Shown one piece after another: positions 16,872 through 26,051 of a stretch of 64,000 nucleotides of DNA. Each line of letters opens with the position of its first letter. Position 1 is the stretch's first letter. The notes beneath the pieces were generated by a model. It saw only the letters and a program-made list of their open reading frames with translations, did not search any database and was not told the DNA's origin. The stretch spans positions 372,001-436,000 of the forward strand of contig CATOTH010000002.1 in NCBI GenBank assembly GCA_951813065.1. The letters run 5' to 3'. The position numbers and the translations under genes were made by a program. The stretch is from an uncultured Bryobacterales bacterium. GTDB taxonomy: Bacteria; Acidobacteriota; Terriglobia; Bryobacterales; UBA6623.

Positions 16872-17411
16872 TCAGGCGACCTTCCCGCGAGGGCGTCTGG
16901 GCAACCAACGGCTGACCTGGGATACGTACGACGTGTAATCTTGGCCGAAATCTCGTGCAAGGCGCGGTTCTTCGTAGAGCCGGATGAAGAGCGAGAAGAC
17001 GACGAATAGTACGACTCCGTATGCGACAAGAATAGCCGCCTCGAAGAGAACGGCCCATCCGGCGACCACGGTCAGGGACGGTACATACGTTGGGTTTCGC
17101 GTGTAGCGGTAGAATCCCCGAGTCACAAGCCCGTTCGGCGCGTCGATGGGCGCGGGTCTTCCGCCCCCGAATGCCGCGAAATCCCACGCGGAGCGTAGAT
17201 ACAGAACGGTGCCCAGCGCGAAGAGGCACCAGGCGAGCCACAACGTCACGCCCCTTGCTGTGGTTCGATCAGCTGCGAGAACGACTGGAAGCAGAACGGC
17301 GAACGTGCCGGGCATCACCAAGGTGCCCAGCGCGGTCTTCAGAAAGAGCTTCAAGAAGCCCTGTGTTATGGGGTCAAGACCAAGGTCCCCCGCCCCGACA
17401 ACAAGGCCCAA
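16872..17411 (-). CDS. Membrane methyltransferase, isoprenylcysteine carboxyl methyltransferase (ICMT) family
   Basis: This ~179-residue integral membrane protein has about four hydrophobic segments. The ICMT/PEMT-type signature is visible as GLVTRGFYRYTRNPTYVPSLTVVAGW, followed by EEPRLARDFGQDYTSYVSQVSRWLP; these motifs bind S-adenosylmethionine in the family. In bacteria the substrate of such proteins is usually unknown. The start is a TTG at 17411 without a strong ribosome binding site, and an internal start at MPGTF is possible. The gene converges on the LRR gene with 11 bases between them. Confidence 0.8.
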   Translation of the reverse strand: MGLVVGAGDLGLDPITQGFLKLFLKTALGTLVMPGTFAVLLPVVLAADRTTARGVTLWLAWCLFALGTVLYLRSAWDFAAFGGGRPAPIDAPNGLVTRGFYRYTRNPTYVPSLTVVAGWAVLFEAAILVAYGVVLFVVFSLFIRLYEEPRLARDFGQDYTSYVSQVSRWLPRRPRGKVA

Positions 17412-17670
17412 CTGATGTGGCGACCATGGCTGCTAGGTTCTCGAGGAGCGGATCCCGTGGAACTCGGTTCCGGACTCGTGCGCGCAGCGTATCGGGAAGG
17501 CTCGGGCTCGCCGGTCCAGCGTGTCGGTTCCGACGTTGACGGATGGCAGGGTAGGCCCGCCTCCGATTGCCTCTTTCCGGCGAGCATCTCGCCAGTTCCA
17601 TTGCGGGAGTCGAGCGCGCGCTGGCTATCCGATTCGCACGCAGGACATCCGGCGGGGCTCCAGCCCCTGC

Positions 17671-19431
17671 TCAATCCCGCCGTGGCGTGCCGGGGTTTCC
17701 ATCCACCCGCACCGTGATGATGTCGGTGTCGAAGTATTGCTGGTGGCGAACGGAACTCGCATAGTGGCGGAGCAGCCTCAACGAGAACTCGCTGGCGCCG
17801 GATCTTTCCGTCCAGTGCCCCAGCAGGGTCAATCGGTCCTCAAGATTCTGCTCCATGGCTGACGCGAAGAACTCAAGCTCGACGGATCGGCGGTCCCCTC
17901 GCGCGACGAGAAGCAGGTGCCGGCCATGATCCGGTTCGGAAGTGCCCTCTTCGGGAAGCAGGCTAAGCAGCGCCTCTTCCGCAGCGGCGCGAAGCCGGGT
18001 TGTTGCCACCGGGCCCCAATTTCTGTCGCTTGCGAGTTCTTGGACGAACTTGTCGATTATCGGCAGCGATTCGAGTTCGAGCTTCGCCTTGACTCGCCGA
18101 CGCCGGGGCGAGGCCAGTTCCATCACCAGTGTCATCAGGATTGCAGCGATGCCCCCGGCCGCCATCCCATTCTCAAGGACTGCTGCTGACGAGTCGCCCA
18201 GCAGGTCGGCAAAAACCTGCTGATTCTGAAAGCCGACGCCCAGCCAGAACGCGACGCCCACCACGACGCTCTTGCGATAGTCGATTCCGTCCTGCACGGC
18301 AATCCGCATCCCAAGAACGAAGAGCATCGCCATGATCACCGTGATATAGGCAGCCGCAACGGGATCCGGTATCGCCAGGATCGCTCCCGTCGCTTTCGGA
18401 AGAAACGCGGCCGCCAGGAAGAGGATGCCTATGTGGACTCCGACTGTCCGGGATGCGACCCCGGTGAGTTCAGCGATTGCGATGCTGGACGAATACGTGG
18501 TGTTAGGTACTGTGCCGGCCAGTCCGGATAGGAGGTTGCCGACGCCGTCCGCCGATACCGCTCCCTGCACCGTTCGAAAATCCGTCGCCCTCGGTCTCCG
18601 CCACGAAACCTGTTGGATGCCGATCGAGTCCCCGACCGTTTCGATCGCGCCAACGACGGTGACGAGCACGAAGATAGGCAGCAGCGTCCAGAATGCGGGG
18701 CCGAGATCCAGCTCGAGACCGGGCCAGCCGCTTGTCGGGAATCCGATCCACGCGGCCTCTGCGATTCGCGTGGTGTCGAAGATGCCGTAGAACGCCGCCA
18801 CCATGCAGCCTGCTGCGACCCCTATCACGGGGGCCCAGAGTCGCCAAACGCCCTTCGCGAGTATCGCGAGACCCACGGTGCAGATCATGGTCGCTGCGGC
18901 GCTGGCGGGAGCACCGGATGCCGGGGTCCCGTCTGGAACGTTTGCCAGCATCCCGAAAGCGATCGGCATGATCGTGACAGAAATCAGCATGATGACGGTT
19001 CCCGCGACGAACGGCGTAATCAGTCTCCGCAGCAGCGCCAGACGGGCGGCCAGGGCGAATTGAAATAGTGACGAAGCAACAACCAGCGTCGCGAGCAGAC
19101 CGGGGCCCCCTTGCACCAGCGCTGTCACCGACACAGCGGTGAAGGTGCCGGAGGTCCCCATCAGCAGGATGTAGCCTGCTCCGACCCGTCCGATTCGAAC
19201 AGCCTGGAGGATCGTCGTGATGCCGCAAATGCAAAGCGCCGCGAACACAGCCCAGGTCAGGTACGATTCCCCCGCGCGTGCCGCCCGGATAATGATCGCC
19301 GGCATCAGGACGATTCCGCTGATGCTCAGCAACACGTACTGGAAGCCGAGGCCCAATGAGAGCAGTCGCGGGGGCTTCTCGTCGGGCTCGTAGCGGACTT
19401 CCCTGCGCTGGCTGGACTCTAAGCTACTCAT
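17671..19431 (-). CDS. NCS2-type (xanthine/uracil) permease with C-terminal ATPase-like domain
   Basis: The first ~440 of 586 residues form a nucleobase:cation symporter-2 with about fourteen hydrophobic segments. ETVGDSIGIQQVSWR and VGNLLSGLAGTVPNTTYSSSIA correspond to the substrate-site region between helices 8 and 10 of NCS2 proteins. The remaining ~130 residues, from LELESLPIIDKFVQEL, are soluble. They contain AAEEALLSLL and a terminal RLLRHYASSVRHQQYFDTDIITVRV, which resembles an RsbW-type HATPase fold, but the DxGxG ATP-binding motifs are missing. The domain may be a regulatory module facing the cytoplasm. ATG 19431 (MSSLESSQRR) is chosen although its ribosome binding site is weak. Confidence 0.85.
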   Translation of the reverse strand: MSSLESSQRREVRYEPDEKPPRLLSLGLGFQYVLLSISGIVLMPAIIIRAARAGESYLTWAVFAALCICGITTILQAVRIGRVGAGYILLMGTSGTFTAVSVTALVQGGPGLLATLVVASSLFQFALAARLALLRRLITPFVAGTVIMLISVTIMPIAFGMLANVPDGTPASGAPASAAATMICTVGLAILAKGVWRLWAPVIGVAAGCMVAAFYGIFDTTRIAEAAWIGFPTSGWPGLELDLGPAFWTLLPIFVLVTVVGAIETVGDSIGIQQVSWRRPRATDFRTVQGAVSADGVGNLLSGLAGTVPNTTYSSSIAIAELTGVASRTVGVHIGILFLAAAFLPKATGAILAIPDPVAAAYITVIMAMLFVLGMRIAVQDGIDYRKSVVVGVAFWLGVGFQNQQVFADLLGDSSAAVLENGMAAGGIAAILMTLVMELASPRRRRVKAKLELESLPIIDKFVQELASDRNWGPVATTRLRAAAEEALLSLLPEEGTSEPDHGRHLLLVARGDRRSVELEFFASAMEQNLEDRLTLLGHWTERSGASEFSLRLLRHYASSVRHQQYFDTDIITVRVDGNPGTPRRD

Positions 19432-19585
19432 CTGCTGATTTTTGTACCACGACTGGAGGGCCCGGTTCGAGCCTGTCCCTGCGGGCTTCTTGCGGAGCCG
19501 GCACCGGTGATCGATCGCCCTCGGCATGGCCATCTTCACGACGCAGATGGCGCGTACCGGCTGCGCGCGGGGCTTTCCTGCCAAG

Positions 19586-19591
19586 TACAAT
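19586..19591 (+). promoter_or_regulatory. Candidate -10 box (TACAAT) for DUF1648 gene
   Basis: TACAAT lies 26 bases before the ATG at 19617 and would place the transcript start near 19598. This leaves a short leader containing GGAGG at 19602-19606. No -35 hexamer is convincing. Confidence 0.35.
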
Positions 19592-19616
19592 CGAGCGGGA
19601 CGGAGGTGAACATCAG

Positions 19617-20111
19617 ATGGATCCAGCTAGCTCTCGAAGCGCGGGACCGATGTCGAAGATCGAGTGGTTGGTGGAAGCCGTGGCAATCGGCATCCTGCTC
19701 TTCTGGATCTACTACCTGGCAGCCAACTGGTCCAGCCTGCCCGACGAAGTGCCGAAAACATTCGGTCTTAGCGGTAGACCGGGAGCGGTTGGATCCAAAT
19801 CTGTTCTTTGGGTCCTGCCCGGCGTGGGGGCGCTCGTATATATCGCGCTTACTGTGGGTAGCCGGCTGACTCGCCTCCACAATTTCCCGATCGAAGTTAC
19901 ACCCGAGAACGCATCCGAACTCTACACGTTCTCTCGGAGGTCCCTCAACCTTTCGAAACTGGTAGCGATCGCTATGTTCGGATACATCGAGTGGAAGATG
20001 GTTCAGACAGCACGGGGGAACGTCGAAGGCTTGGCACCTTGGTTCCTGCCGATCATGATTGTTCTCATGCTCTCGATAGCCCTTTACCCGGTCTTCCGGT
20101 TCCGGCGCTAG
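19617..20111 (+). CDS. DUF1648 (SdpI-like N-terminal) membrane protein
   Basis: This 164-residue protein has four hydrophobic segments. The motif SSLPDEVPKTFGLSGRPGAVGSKSVLWVLPGVGALVYI matches DUF1648, the conserved region found at the N-terminus of SdpI-type immunity proteins. No SdpI repeat follows, so it is a short stand-alone member. ATG 19617 lies about ten bases after a GGAGG; a second ATG at 19650 is possible. It is divergent from the NCS2 permease. Function is unknown beyond membrane location. Confidence 0.75.
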   Translation: MDPASSRSAGPMSKIEWLVEAVAIGILLFWIYYLAANWSSLPDEVPKTFGLSGRPGAVGSKSVLWVLPGVGALVYIALTVGSRLTRLHNFPIEVTPENASELYTFSRRSLNLSKLVAIAMFGYIEWKMVQTARGNVEGLAPWFLPIMIVLMLSIALYPVFRFRR

Positions 20112-20324
20112 CGGGACATCCGTTGAAGGCAGGGCGGGTGCATGTTTCAGGTCTGATTTCCCTGCAGGGCCGCGGCTGTCCGCCCGATTCGGGAGCGATT
20201 GGATTCGAACCGCTTGCGGCCTGTCGCTTCTTGGGGTTGGTATTCTTCGGTGTTACCCGATCAAATGGGCGTAGGGGCGTGCGGCCGCTTCGTCGCGTTC
20301 CATCGGTCCGTTCCCCCAAGTCGC

Positions 20325-21014
20325 ATGCTGTTGTTGATCGCGGCCGAATCACGAGAATACGCGGGCTTCCCGGGCTTGGTGGAGCACTCCTCGCGTGACG
20401 TGCGCTGGCTGGCGACCACGGTGATCCGCGGGGTCGACGCAGTCTTGGTGGCCAATGGCATCGGTCGCCGGAACGCCGCTGCCGGGACCCGCACGATGAT
20501 TGCCGGCACCCGCATCCACGCAGTGCTCTCCACCGGTTTCGCCGGGGCGCTTGACCCGGTGCTCGGGCTCGGGGAGGTCGTGGTCGCGGACCAGGTCCTG
20601 GACGGAAGCCGTGTCTATCCTGCGGGCTGGCCGTTGCAATGCCCGGCCGATGTGCAGCGCGGCTCAGTTGTTACAGTCAACGAAGTGGTACAGTTCGCCG
20701 AGTCCAAGCTGGCTCTCGGGCAAGACGGTGCGCGGGCGGTGGACATGGAGTCTGCCGCGGTCGCGGAAATTGCGCAGGAGCACCGCTTGCCCTTCTACTG
20801 CGTCCGCGCCATAAGCGACACGGCCGAGCAGGACCTGCCGGTGGACTTCAACCGAGCACTTCGCGCTGACGGCACCGTCTCGCCTTGGAGCGTGCTGGGG
20901 CAGGCGGGGCTCAGCCCTGGCAGCTGGCTCGGCTTGGCGCGGCTTCGGCGAAACTCGCGCATCGCTGCCGACTCGCTCGCCCGCTGCCTGCCCCAACTCG
21001 AATTCGATGCCTAG
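20325..21014 (+). CDS. Nucleoside phosphorylase-like protein (MTAN/PNP fold)
   Basis: This 229-residue protein begins MLLLIAAESREYAG and contains LSTGFAGALDPVLGLGEVVVADQVL and AVDMESAAVAEIA, the phosphate/ribose and catalytic segments of the purine nucleoside phosphorylase and MTA/SAH nucleosidase superfamily. The DMESAA motif carries the purine-contacting Asp and the ribose-contacting Glu. Relatives include hopanoid-associated phosphorylases that cleave adenosyl-linked lipids. The gene overlaps the following zinc dehydrogenase by eight bases. Enzyme activity is likely, but the substrate is not decided by sequence alone. Confidence 0.75.
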   Translation: MLLLIAAESREYAGFPGLVEHSSRDVRWLATTVIRGVDAVLVANGIGRRNAAAGTRTMIAGTRIHAVLSTGFAGALDPVLGLGEVVVADQVLDGSRVYPAGWPLQCPADVQRGSVVTVNEVVQFAESKLALGQDGARAVDMESAAVAEIAQEHRLPFYCVRAISDTAEQDLPVDFNRALRADGTVSPWSVLGQAGLSPGSWLGLARLRRNSRIAADSLARCLPQLEFDA

Positions 21015-22092
21015 CGTGACCAACCCGCCGGTCCCGCGTTCAATGCGGGCCGCAGTCTACCGTGGCAGCGGCACCGTCGTTGCAGAAACCGTTGCCGTGC
21101 CGAGGATCGGCGCCGGTGAGCTGCTGATTCGCGTCGAGTGTTGCGGGATCTGCCACACGGATTTAAAGAAAATCGAGCACGATCTGCTCCCGGCCCCGCG
21201 GATCTACGGACACGAGACCGCCGGGACGATTGCCGCCGTCGGACCTGGAGTCGAGCGGCACAGAGTGGGGGACCGCGTCTGCGTGTTTCATCACATCCCT
21301 TGCTTCGGGTGCCACTACTGCCGATACCGTGACTACGCTCAGTGCGCGCGCTACCGGCAAGTCGGTGTGACCGCCGGTTTCGAGCCCGCAGGCGGGGGAT
21401 TCGCGCAGTACGTCCGGGTCATGGACTGGATCGTGCAACGCGGCGTCGAGAGGATTCCGGCCGGGGTCAGTTTCGAGCGGGCCACGTTTGTCGAACCGAC
21501 CAACACGTGTCTGAAGGGCTTGGCGAAATGCGCGCCGGATCCGCGAGAGCACGTGCTGGTGGTCGGGCAGGGGCCGATCGGCCTGCTCTTCACCGCGCTG
21601 TTGCGGCGGCGGGGACTGAGCAGGGTGTACGTAACGGACAGGATCCCGGAGCGGCTGCGGCTGGCACGCCGCCTGGGCGCGGGCGAGGCGTGGACTGCCG
21701 GGGAGGAAGCAGACCGCGGTCTTGAGCACGCTACCGAAGGACGGGGCGCAGACGTGGTGATTGTAGCGGCGTCGGCGCCTGGGATCGTTGAGGCATCCGT
21801 GGGCATGGCGCGCCGGGGCGGGCGCGTCATGCTGTTTGCGCAGACCTCGCCTGAAGAGCGATTCACGCTTGATGGCAAGAGCGTCTGCGCTGGCGACCGG
21901 GCCGTGTTCGGCTCCTACAGCGCATGCGCGGACCTACAGGCGGAGTCGGCCCAGACCGTGTGGGATCCCGCCTTCCCGGTCCAGGAGCTGGTGTCCGCAC
22001 GGTTCTCGCTGGACCAGTTCGAGCGGGCCATGGACTTGGCCAGCCGGCCGCGCGAGGGGGCGCTCAAGCTGGTGGTGAGCCCGCAGCAGTGA
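21007..22092 (+). CDS. Zinc-dependent alcohol dehydrogenase (MDR family), copy 1
   Basis: This 361-residue medium-chain dehydrogenase has the catalytic-zinc motif CGICHTDLKK and GHETAGTIAAVG, plus a structural zinc site in CFGCHYCRYRDYAQCARY. The Rossmann motif is VVGQGPIGLL, and the Asp in YVTDRIPERL at the end of strand 2 suggests NAD. Such enzymes oxidise sugar alcohols or alcohols. The start overlaps the phosphorylase gene, and the stop is followed immediately by the second dehydrogenase gene, so all three probably form one transcript. Confidence 0.88.
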   Translation: MPSVTNPPVPRSMRAAVYRGSGTVVAETVAVPRIGAGELLIRVECCGICHTDLKKIEHDLLPAPRIYGHETAGTIAAVGPGVERHRVGDRVCVFHHIPCFGCHYCRYRDYAQCARYRQVGVTAGFEPAGGGFAQYVRVMDWIVQRGVERIPAGVSFERATFVEPTNTCLKGLAKCAPDPREHVLVVGQGPIGLLFTALLRRRGLSRVYVTDRIPERLRLARRLGAGEAWTAGEEADRGLEHATEGRGADVVIVAASAPGIVEASVGMARRGGRVMLFAQTSPEERFTLDGKSVCAGDRAVFGSYSACADLQAESAQTVWDPAFPVQELVSARFSLDQFERAMDLASRPREGALKLVVSPQQ

Positions 22093-22093
22093 G

Positions 22094-23149
22094 GTGCGCT
22101 TGAAACGCGAGATGCTGGCTGGCGTGCTCTACGGCAAGGAGGAGCTGCGCTTGGAGCACATCGCAGTGCCCAGCATCGGCCCCGCCGAAATCCTCGTGCG
22201 GGTGAGAGCCGCTTTGACCTGCGGCACGGACTTGAAGGTCTACCGGCGCGGGCACCACGCGAAGATGATCACGCTGCCCGCTCCGCTCGGCCACGAACTG
22301 GCCGGCGAGATTGTCGAAGTCGGCGCGGCCGTGCGGAGTTTCCAGATTGGAGAACGGATCGTTGCCGCCAACTCGGCACCCTGCGAGCAGTGCTTCTTCT
22401 GTCGGCGCGACGAGCGCAATCTATGTGAGAACCTGCTCTTCAACAACGGGGCGTACGCCGAGTTCATCAAGATTCCCGCGCGCATCGTGGAGCGCAACAC
22501 ATACCGTGTCCCGGAGCATGTCGACTATCGCGAAGCTGCGTTGGCAGAGCCGCTGGCATGCGTGCTCAAGGGGATGGACGACACGAAGGTGCGACCCGGT
22601 GACACGGTCACGGTGATCGGGCTGGGGCCGATCGGGCTGATGTTCGTACGGGTCGCGAAGATCTCCGGCGCCCGGGTGGTCGCGGTCGGGCGCCGGCGGA
22701 CGCAGCTGGACCGTGCCGAGCATCTCGGCGCCGAGGTGCTGGTCGAGTCCCGCCGGGGCAGCGACCCGACCGAGGAAGTACGCCGCAACACTGAGGGGGG
22801 ACGCGGGTCGGACGTGGTGATCGAGGCGGTGGGCTCGCCGCACGCCTGGCGCCAAGCGGTCTCGATGGTGCGATCAGGCGGGACGGTGAACTTCTTCGGC
22901 GGGTGCCCGAAGCAGACGGTAGTCTGTTTCGATACCGGTCGGCTGCACTACGCTTCTCTCACGCTGCGAGCGACCTTCCACCACACTCCGTATCACATGC
23001 GCGAAGCGCTGGAACTGGTGACGCGGGGCGAACTGAACGCCTCCGACTTCATCGTCGGTGAAGCTCCGCTGGCCGACATCGTCACGGTGTTCCAGCAGAT
23101 GGCGGCCCAGAGCGGCCGTCTCAAGACAGTGATCATTCCTCCGGGGTGA
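22094..23149 (+). CDS. Zinc-dependent alcohol dehydrogenase (MDR family), copy 2
   Basis: This 351-residue paralogue keeps LTCGTDLKVYRRG and GHELAGEIVEVG, and the structural zinc cysteines in CEQCFFCRRDERNLCENL. The nucleotide motif is VIGLGPIGLMFV, and GRRRTQLDRAEHLGA after strand 2 suggests preference for NADP, unlike copy 1. GTG 22094 begins two bases after the previous stop. The 3' end overlaps the convergent glnE by 17 bases. A two-dehydrogenase pair with different cofactor preference suggests successive or reciprocal redox steps on one substrate, which remains unidentified. Confidence 0.87.
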   Translation: MRLKREMLAGVLYGKEELRLEHIAVPSIGPAEILVRVRAALTCGTDLKVYRRGHHAKMITLPAPLGHELAGEIVEVGAAVRSFQIGERIVAANSAPCEQCFFCRRDERNLCENLLFNNGAYAEFIKIPARIVERNTYRVPEHVDYREAALAEPLACVLKGMDDTKVRPGDTVTVIGLGPIGLMFVRVAKISGARVVAVGRRRTQLDRAEHLGAEVLVESRRGSDPTEEVRRNTEGGRGSDVVIEAVGSPHAWRQAVSMVRSGGTVNFFGGCPKQTVVCFDTGRLHYASLTLRATFHHTPYHMREALELVTRGELNASDFIVGEAPLADIVTVFQQMAAQSGRLKTVIIPPG

Positions 23150-26051
23150 CGCGTGCTGCGTCCCGATCCTGGTGAGGTAGCAGGCGCTCGCACACTGCGC
23201 TCACCGCATCGGCGGCAACGTCCATCCGCAGGAGGACACCGTCGATCGACTCGGTGCCTGCGGCGGCTTGGAAAAGCGGGCGGAGCCGTTCTGGAACGTT
23301 GTCTTCGTCACGGTTCGTGCCGGACAGGTGCTGCAAGGCCAGGATCCGGGTCCACAACTCCCATCCATCGATCAGACACGTCGCGTCTTCCGGGCTTATG
23401 GCGTCCTTCCGTGCAAGCGCTGCCAGCGCCTCTCCAGTCGTACTCGCTCCCGATGTCTCGGTGTGCGGCGTGTCGCGAGACCACAGGTAGTCGGTCAACA
23501 ATTCGATGTCGACCAACCCGCCCGGACGCTGGTCAACATTCCAGGCTTGAGGCCGCGCGGACTCGGCCCTCGTCTTGTTCCTCATTGCCGCGATCCGCTC
23601 GCCCAATGTGTCCGGACTCCGCGGTGCGGAAACGGCCTTCCCGATTGCCTCCTTGGCCCGCTCGGTGATTCCTGCGGTACAGGCTACCAGCCTGGCTCGA
23701 CCCGCCGATTCCGTCGCCGGGACCACGTCCTGAAGCGACACCCCCTCGATGGCCCGGCTCGCCGCCATGCAGGCGTAGATTTGGCGTTGTCCAGGCCGTC
23801 CGCGGAGGCCGGAAAGGACGAGTGCTTCGATCTCGCAACCAAAGTTGGCTGCCGAATTCCCGTCAGGATCGTCGGCAGATCTGCCTTGAGGAGCGACGTG
23901 AAGGAATTCGACTTCCACGCCCGAGTCAAAACTTAATGCTCTCTTCCCGAATCTGTCCGTCGCGACGACCGCTGTGCCGGATCCCTCCAACCGCTCGTGC
24001 TTGTCGGCTAGTTCGGCCTCGGCGCGCCGAAGCAGTACTGACACGGCGCAGTCCGCGACGTCGCTCAGGAGCGGCGGCGCGTCCAATGGGTCGAGACTGC
24101 GGAAAAGCACCTGGACGCCCACTCGAAACCGCGAGGTTTCGACCCACTCGCGAAGCCGGTCGACGGCGTCTCCGTACTGCCCCTCATCCAGCACGAGTGT
24201 CGCGACGCTCGCCTCCAGGGCGGTTCTGCCCGGGGGAGCCGAATCTGTCCGCGGGTCCAGAAGAACTTCGAGCAAGGAAGGCCTCGCCGTCAGCATTGCG
24301 CCGATCTTCGGTGCGGCGACCATGATCTCGGCGACAGTCTCCATTACGTGCAGGTTCGCCTGGAATAGAGTGAACGCCCGATAGCCGTCCGGAATCCGAT
24401 CAATCATGCGGTCGAATCGGTCGATCGCCAAGTCGGGATCCTGCGTCCCGCACATCGCGATCACAAGGGAGGGAGTGAGCGCCTGGAGCAAGCGCAGCGC
24501 CCGGGTGTCGCGGGCCGCGAGACAGCGCCCCGTACGCCACTTCTCGATGATTTCGAAGGCTCTTCCGGCATCGCGGAACCCCATTCGTTCGAGTCGGCCA
24601 ACACTCTCGCTCGCGCTGCCGTGCGCGAGAGTCGTCGACGCGCTGGCCTCGGTCATTTCCCGCGGCAACTCGAAAAAGGATTCGTATTGCTGCTCGACCT
24701 GACGGAGGTGCCGTTCCAGATCCTGGGTGAAGCCAGCTGTGCTGGAGTGACCGAGAAATCGCGCGAGGGTCTCCAGTTCCCCCGGATCCGTAGGCAGCGA
24801 GTGCGTCTGCTTGTCGGCCACCATCTGGATACGGTGTTCCACCCCGCGAAGGTAAGTGTACGCGGCGGTCAGCGCCTGGCTTGCCTTGACTTGGATGCGG
24901 CCGGATTCCGCCAGCACGCGCAGTGCGGCGCATGTGGCGGGCATTCTGAGCGAGTGATCCGTCCCGCCCCACACGAGCTGGTGGGCCTGGGCGAAGAACT
25001 CGATTTCACGGATGCCTCCTCGCCCGAGCTTCAGGTTTTGGCCCGGTACGCCGATTTTCCCGCCGCGGTGCTGCGCATCGATCCGCTTCTTGATGCCGTG
25101 CAGGTCCTGCACCGTCGCGAAGTCCAGATCCGGCCGCCATACGAACGACTTGAGCCGGTCCAGGAATGCATTCGCCGCGTTGGTGTCGCCTGCTATTGGA
25201 CGGGCCTTGATCAGGGCGGCCCGCTCCCATGTCTGACCTCGTTGCTCGTAATACCGCAATGCCGATTCAGTGGAGACCACCAGCGGCATCGAAACCGGAT
25301 CGGGGCGGAGCCTGAGATCGACCGGAAAAACGCGTCCATCGGCCGTCAGCTCGGCCAGCATCGCAACGAATGAACGCGCCAGCTTGATCAGCGTCGAGGG
25401 GATCTCATGGCGCCTGTCCCTCGGCACGGCTGCGGGGTCGTAGAGCAGGATCAGGTCAATGTCAGACGAGTAATTCAGTTCGCATCCCCCAAGCTTGCCA
25501 AGTCCCAGGGCGATCAGACCCGAATCCCGTTCGGGATCTTCGGGATCAGCCAGGTCGAGCGCTCCACGGTACGAGAGTTCGGTGAGGAGTTGGCGGAACG
25601 CGACAGAGCACGCTGTCTCAGCAAAGCGCGTGAGCGCGGATGTCACCGCTTCGAGATCCCAGACCCGGGCGATGTCGGCGAGCCCTACCGCGAGCGCCAC
25701 TTTCCGGCGTGCCAGCCTTAGCGATCTGGATACCGAGCTCTGACCGGCATTGAGGGGTAGAGCTTGGAGCTGTGCGATCGTGTCGTCGACACATCGATCA
25801 GGCCCTCGCTCCCAAAGTGCCCGCACGTAGCCGGGATCGCGAACGACGCATTGCCCGAGGAAAGGGCTGGCCCCGAAAATGGTCGCCAGCATGGCTTTGC
25901 CGGCCGGCGTGCCGGAAAAGGCTTCCGCGAAGTCCCGGTCCGGCCCCGGAACGAGACGATGAACTGCATCCTTCCAGTGCAGCAGCCCCGATTCGACGCG
26001 CTCTGGGTTCCCAGTACATGGCCAAGATTCCGGTGCGTCAAACCCTCGCAT
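23133..26051 (-). CDS. glnE: Glutamine synthetase adenylyltransferase/removase GlnE, C-terminal catalytic site degenerate
   Basis: This 972-residue protein has the full bipartite GlnE layout. The N-terminal (adenylyl-removing) nucleotidyltransferase is intact: GLGKLGGCELNYSSDIDLI (window ~25437-25508) and VDLRLRPD. The C-terminal (adenylylating) half aligns in its flanks, but its active site is degraded: where GKLGG and SDLDL are expected it reads DRFGKRALSFDSGVEVEF (window ~23895-23985), and the VDARLRPSG segment is missing. The helical end, RPGGLVDIELLTDYL, is kept. GlnE normally adds and removes AMP on glutamine synthetase according to PII state. Here adenylylation may be lost. The start is ATG 26051; the frame is open further upstream. 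Confidence 0.88.
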   Translation of the reverse strand: MRGFDAPESWPCTGNPERVESGLLHWKDAVHRLVPGPDRDFAEAFSGTPAGKAMLATIFGASPFLGQCVVRDPGYVRALWERGPDRCVDDTIAQLQALPLNAGQSSVSRSLRLARRKVALAVGLADIARVWDLEAVTSALTRFAETACSVAFRQLLTELSYRGALDLADPEDPERDSGLIALGLGKLGGCELNYSSDIDLILLYDPAAVPRDRRHEIPSTLIKLARSFVAMLAELTADGRVFPVDLRLRPDPVSMPLVVSTESALRYYEQRGQTWERAALIKARPIAGDTNAANAFLDRLKSFVWRPDLDFATVQDLHGIKKRIDAQHRGGKIGVPGQNLKLGRGGIREIEFFAQAHQLVWGGTDHSLRMPATCAALRVLAESGRIQVKASQALTAAYTYLRGVEHRIQMVADKQTHSLPTDPGELETLARFLGHSSTAGFTQDLERHLRQVEQQYESFFELPREMTEASASTTLAHGSASESVGRLERMGFRDAGRAFEIIEKWRTGRCLAARDTRALRLLQALTPSLVIAMCGTQDPDLAIDRFDRMIDRIPDGYRAFTLFQANLHVMETVAEIMVAAPKIGAMLTARPSLLEVLLDPRTDSAPPGRTALEASVATLVLDEGQYGDAVDRLREWVETSRFRVGVQVLFRSLDPLDAPPLLSDVADCAVSVLLRRAEAELADKHERLEGSGTAVVATDRFGKRALSFDSGVEVEFLHVAPQGRSADDPDGNSAANFGCEIEALVLSGLRGRPGQRQIYACMAASRAIEGVSLQDVVPATESAGRARLVACTAGITERAKEAIGKAVSAPRSPDTLGERIAAMRNKTRAESARPQAWNVDQRPGGLVDIELLTDYLWSRDTPHTETSGASTTGEALAALARKDAISPEDATCLIDGWELWTRILALQHLSGTNRDEDNVPERLRPLFQAAAGTESIDGVLLRMDVAADAVSAVCERLLPHQDRDAARVTPEE

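Noticed and set aside
20185..20210. GGATTCGAAC sequence resembling a tRNA T loop
   Set aside because: The surrounding bases do not form acceptor, D or anticodon stems.
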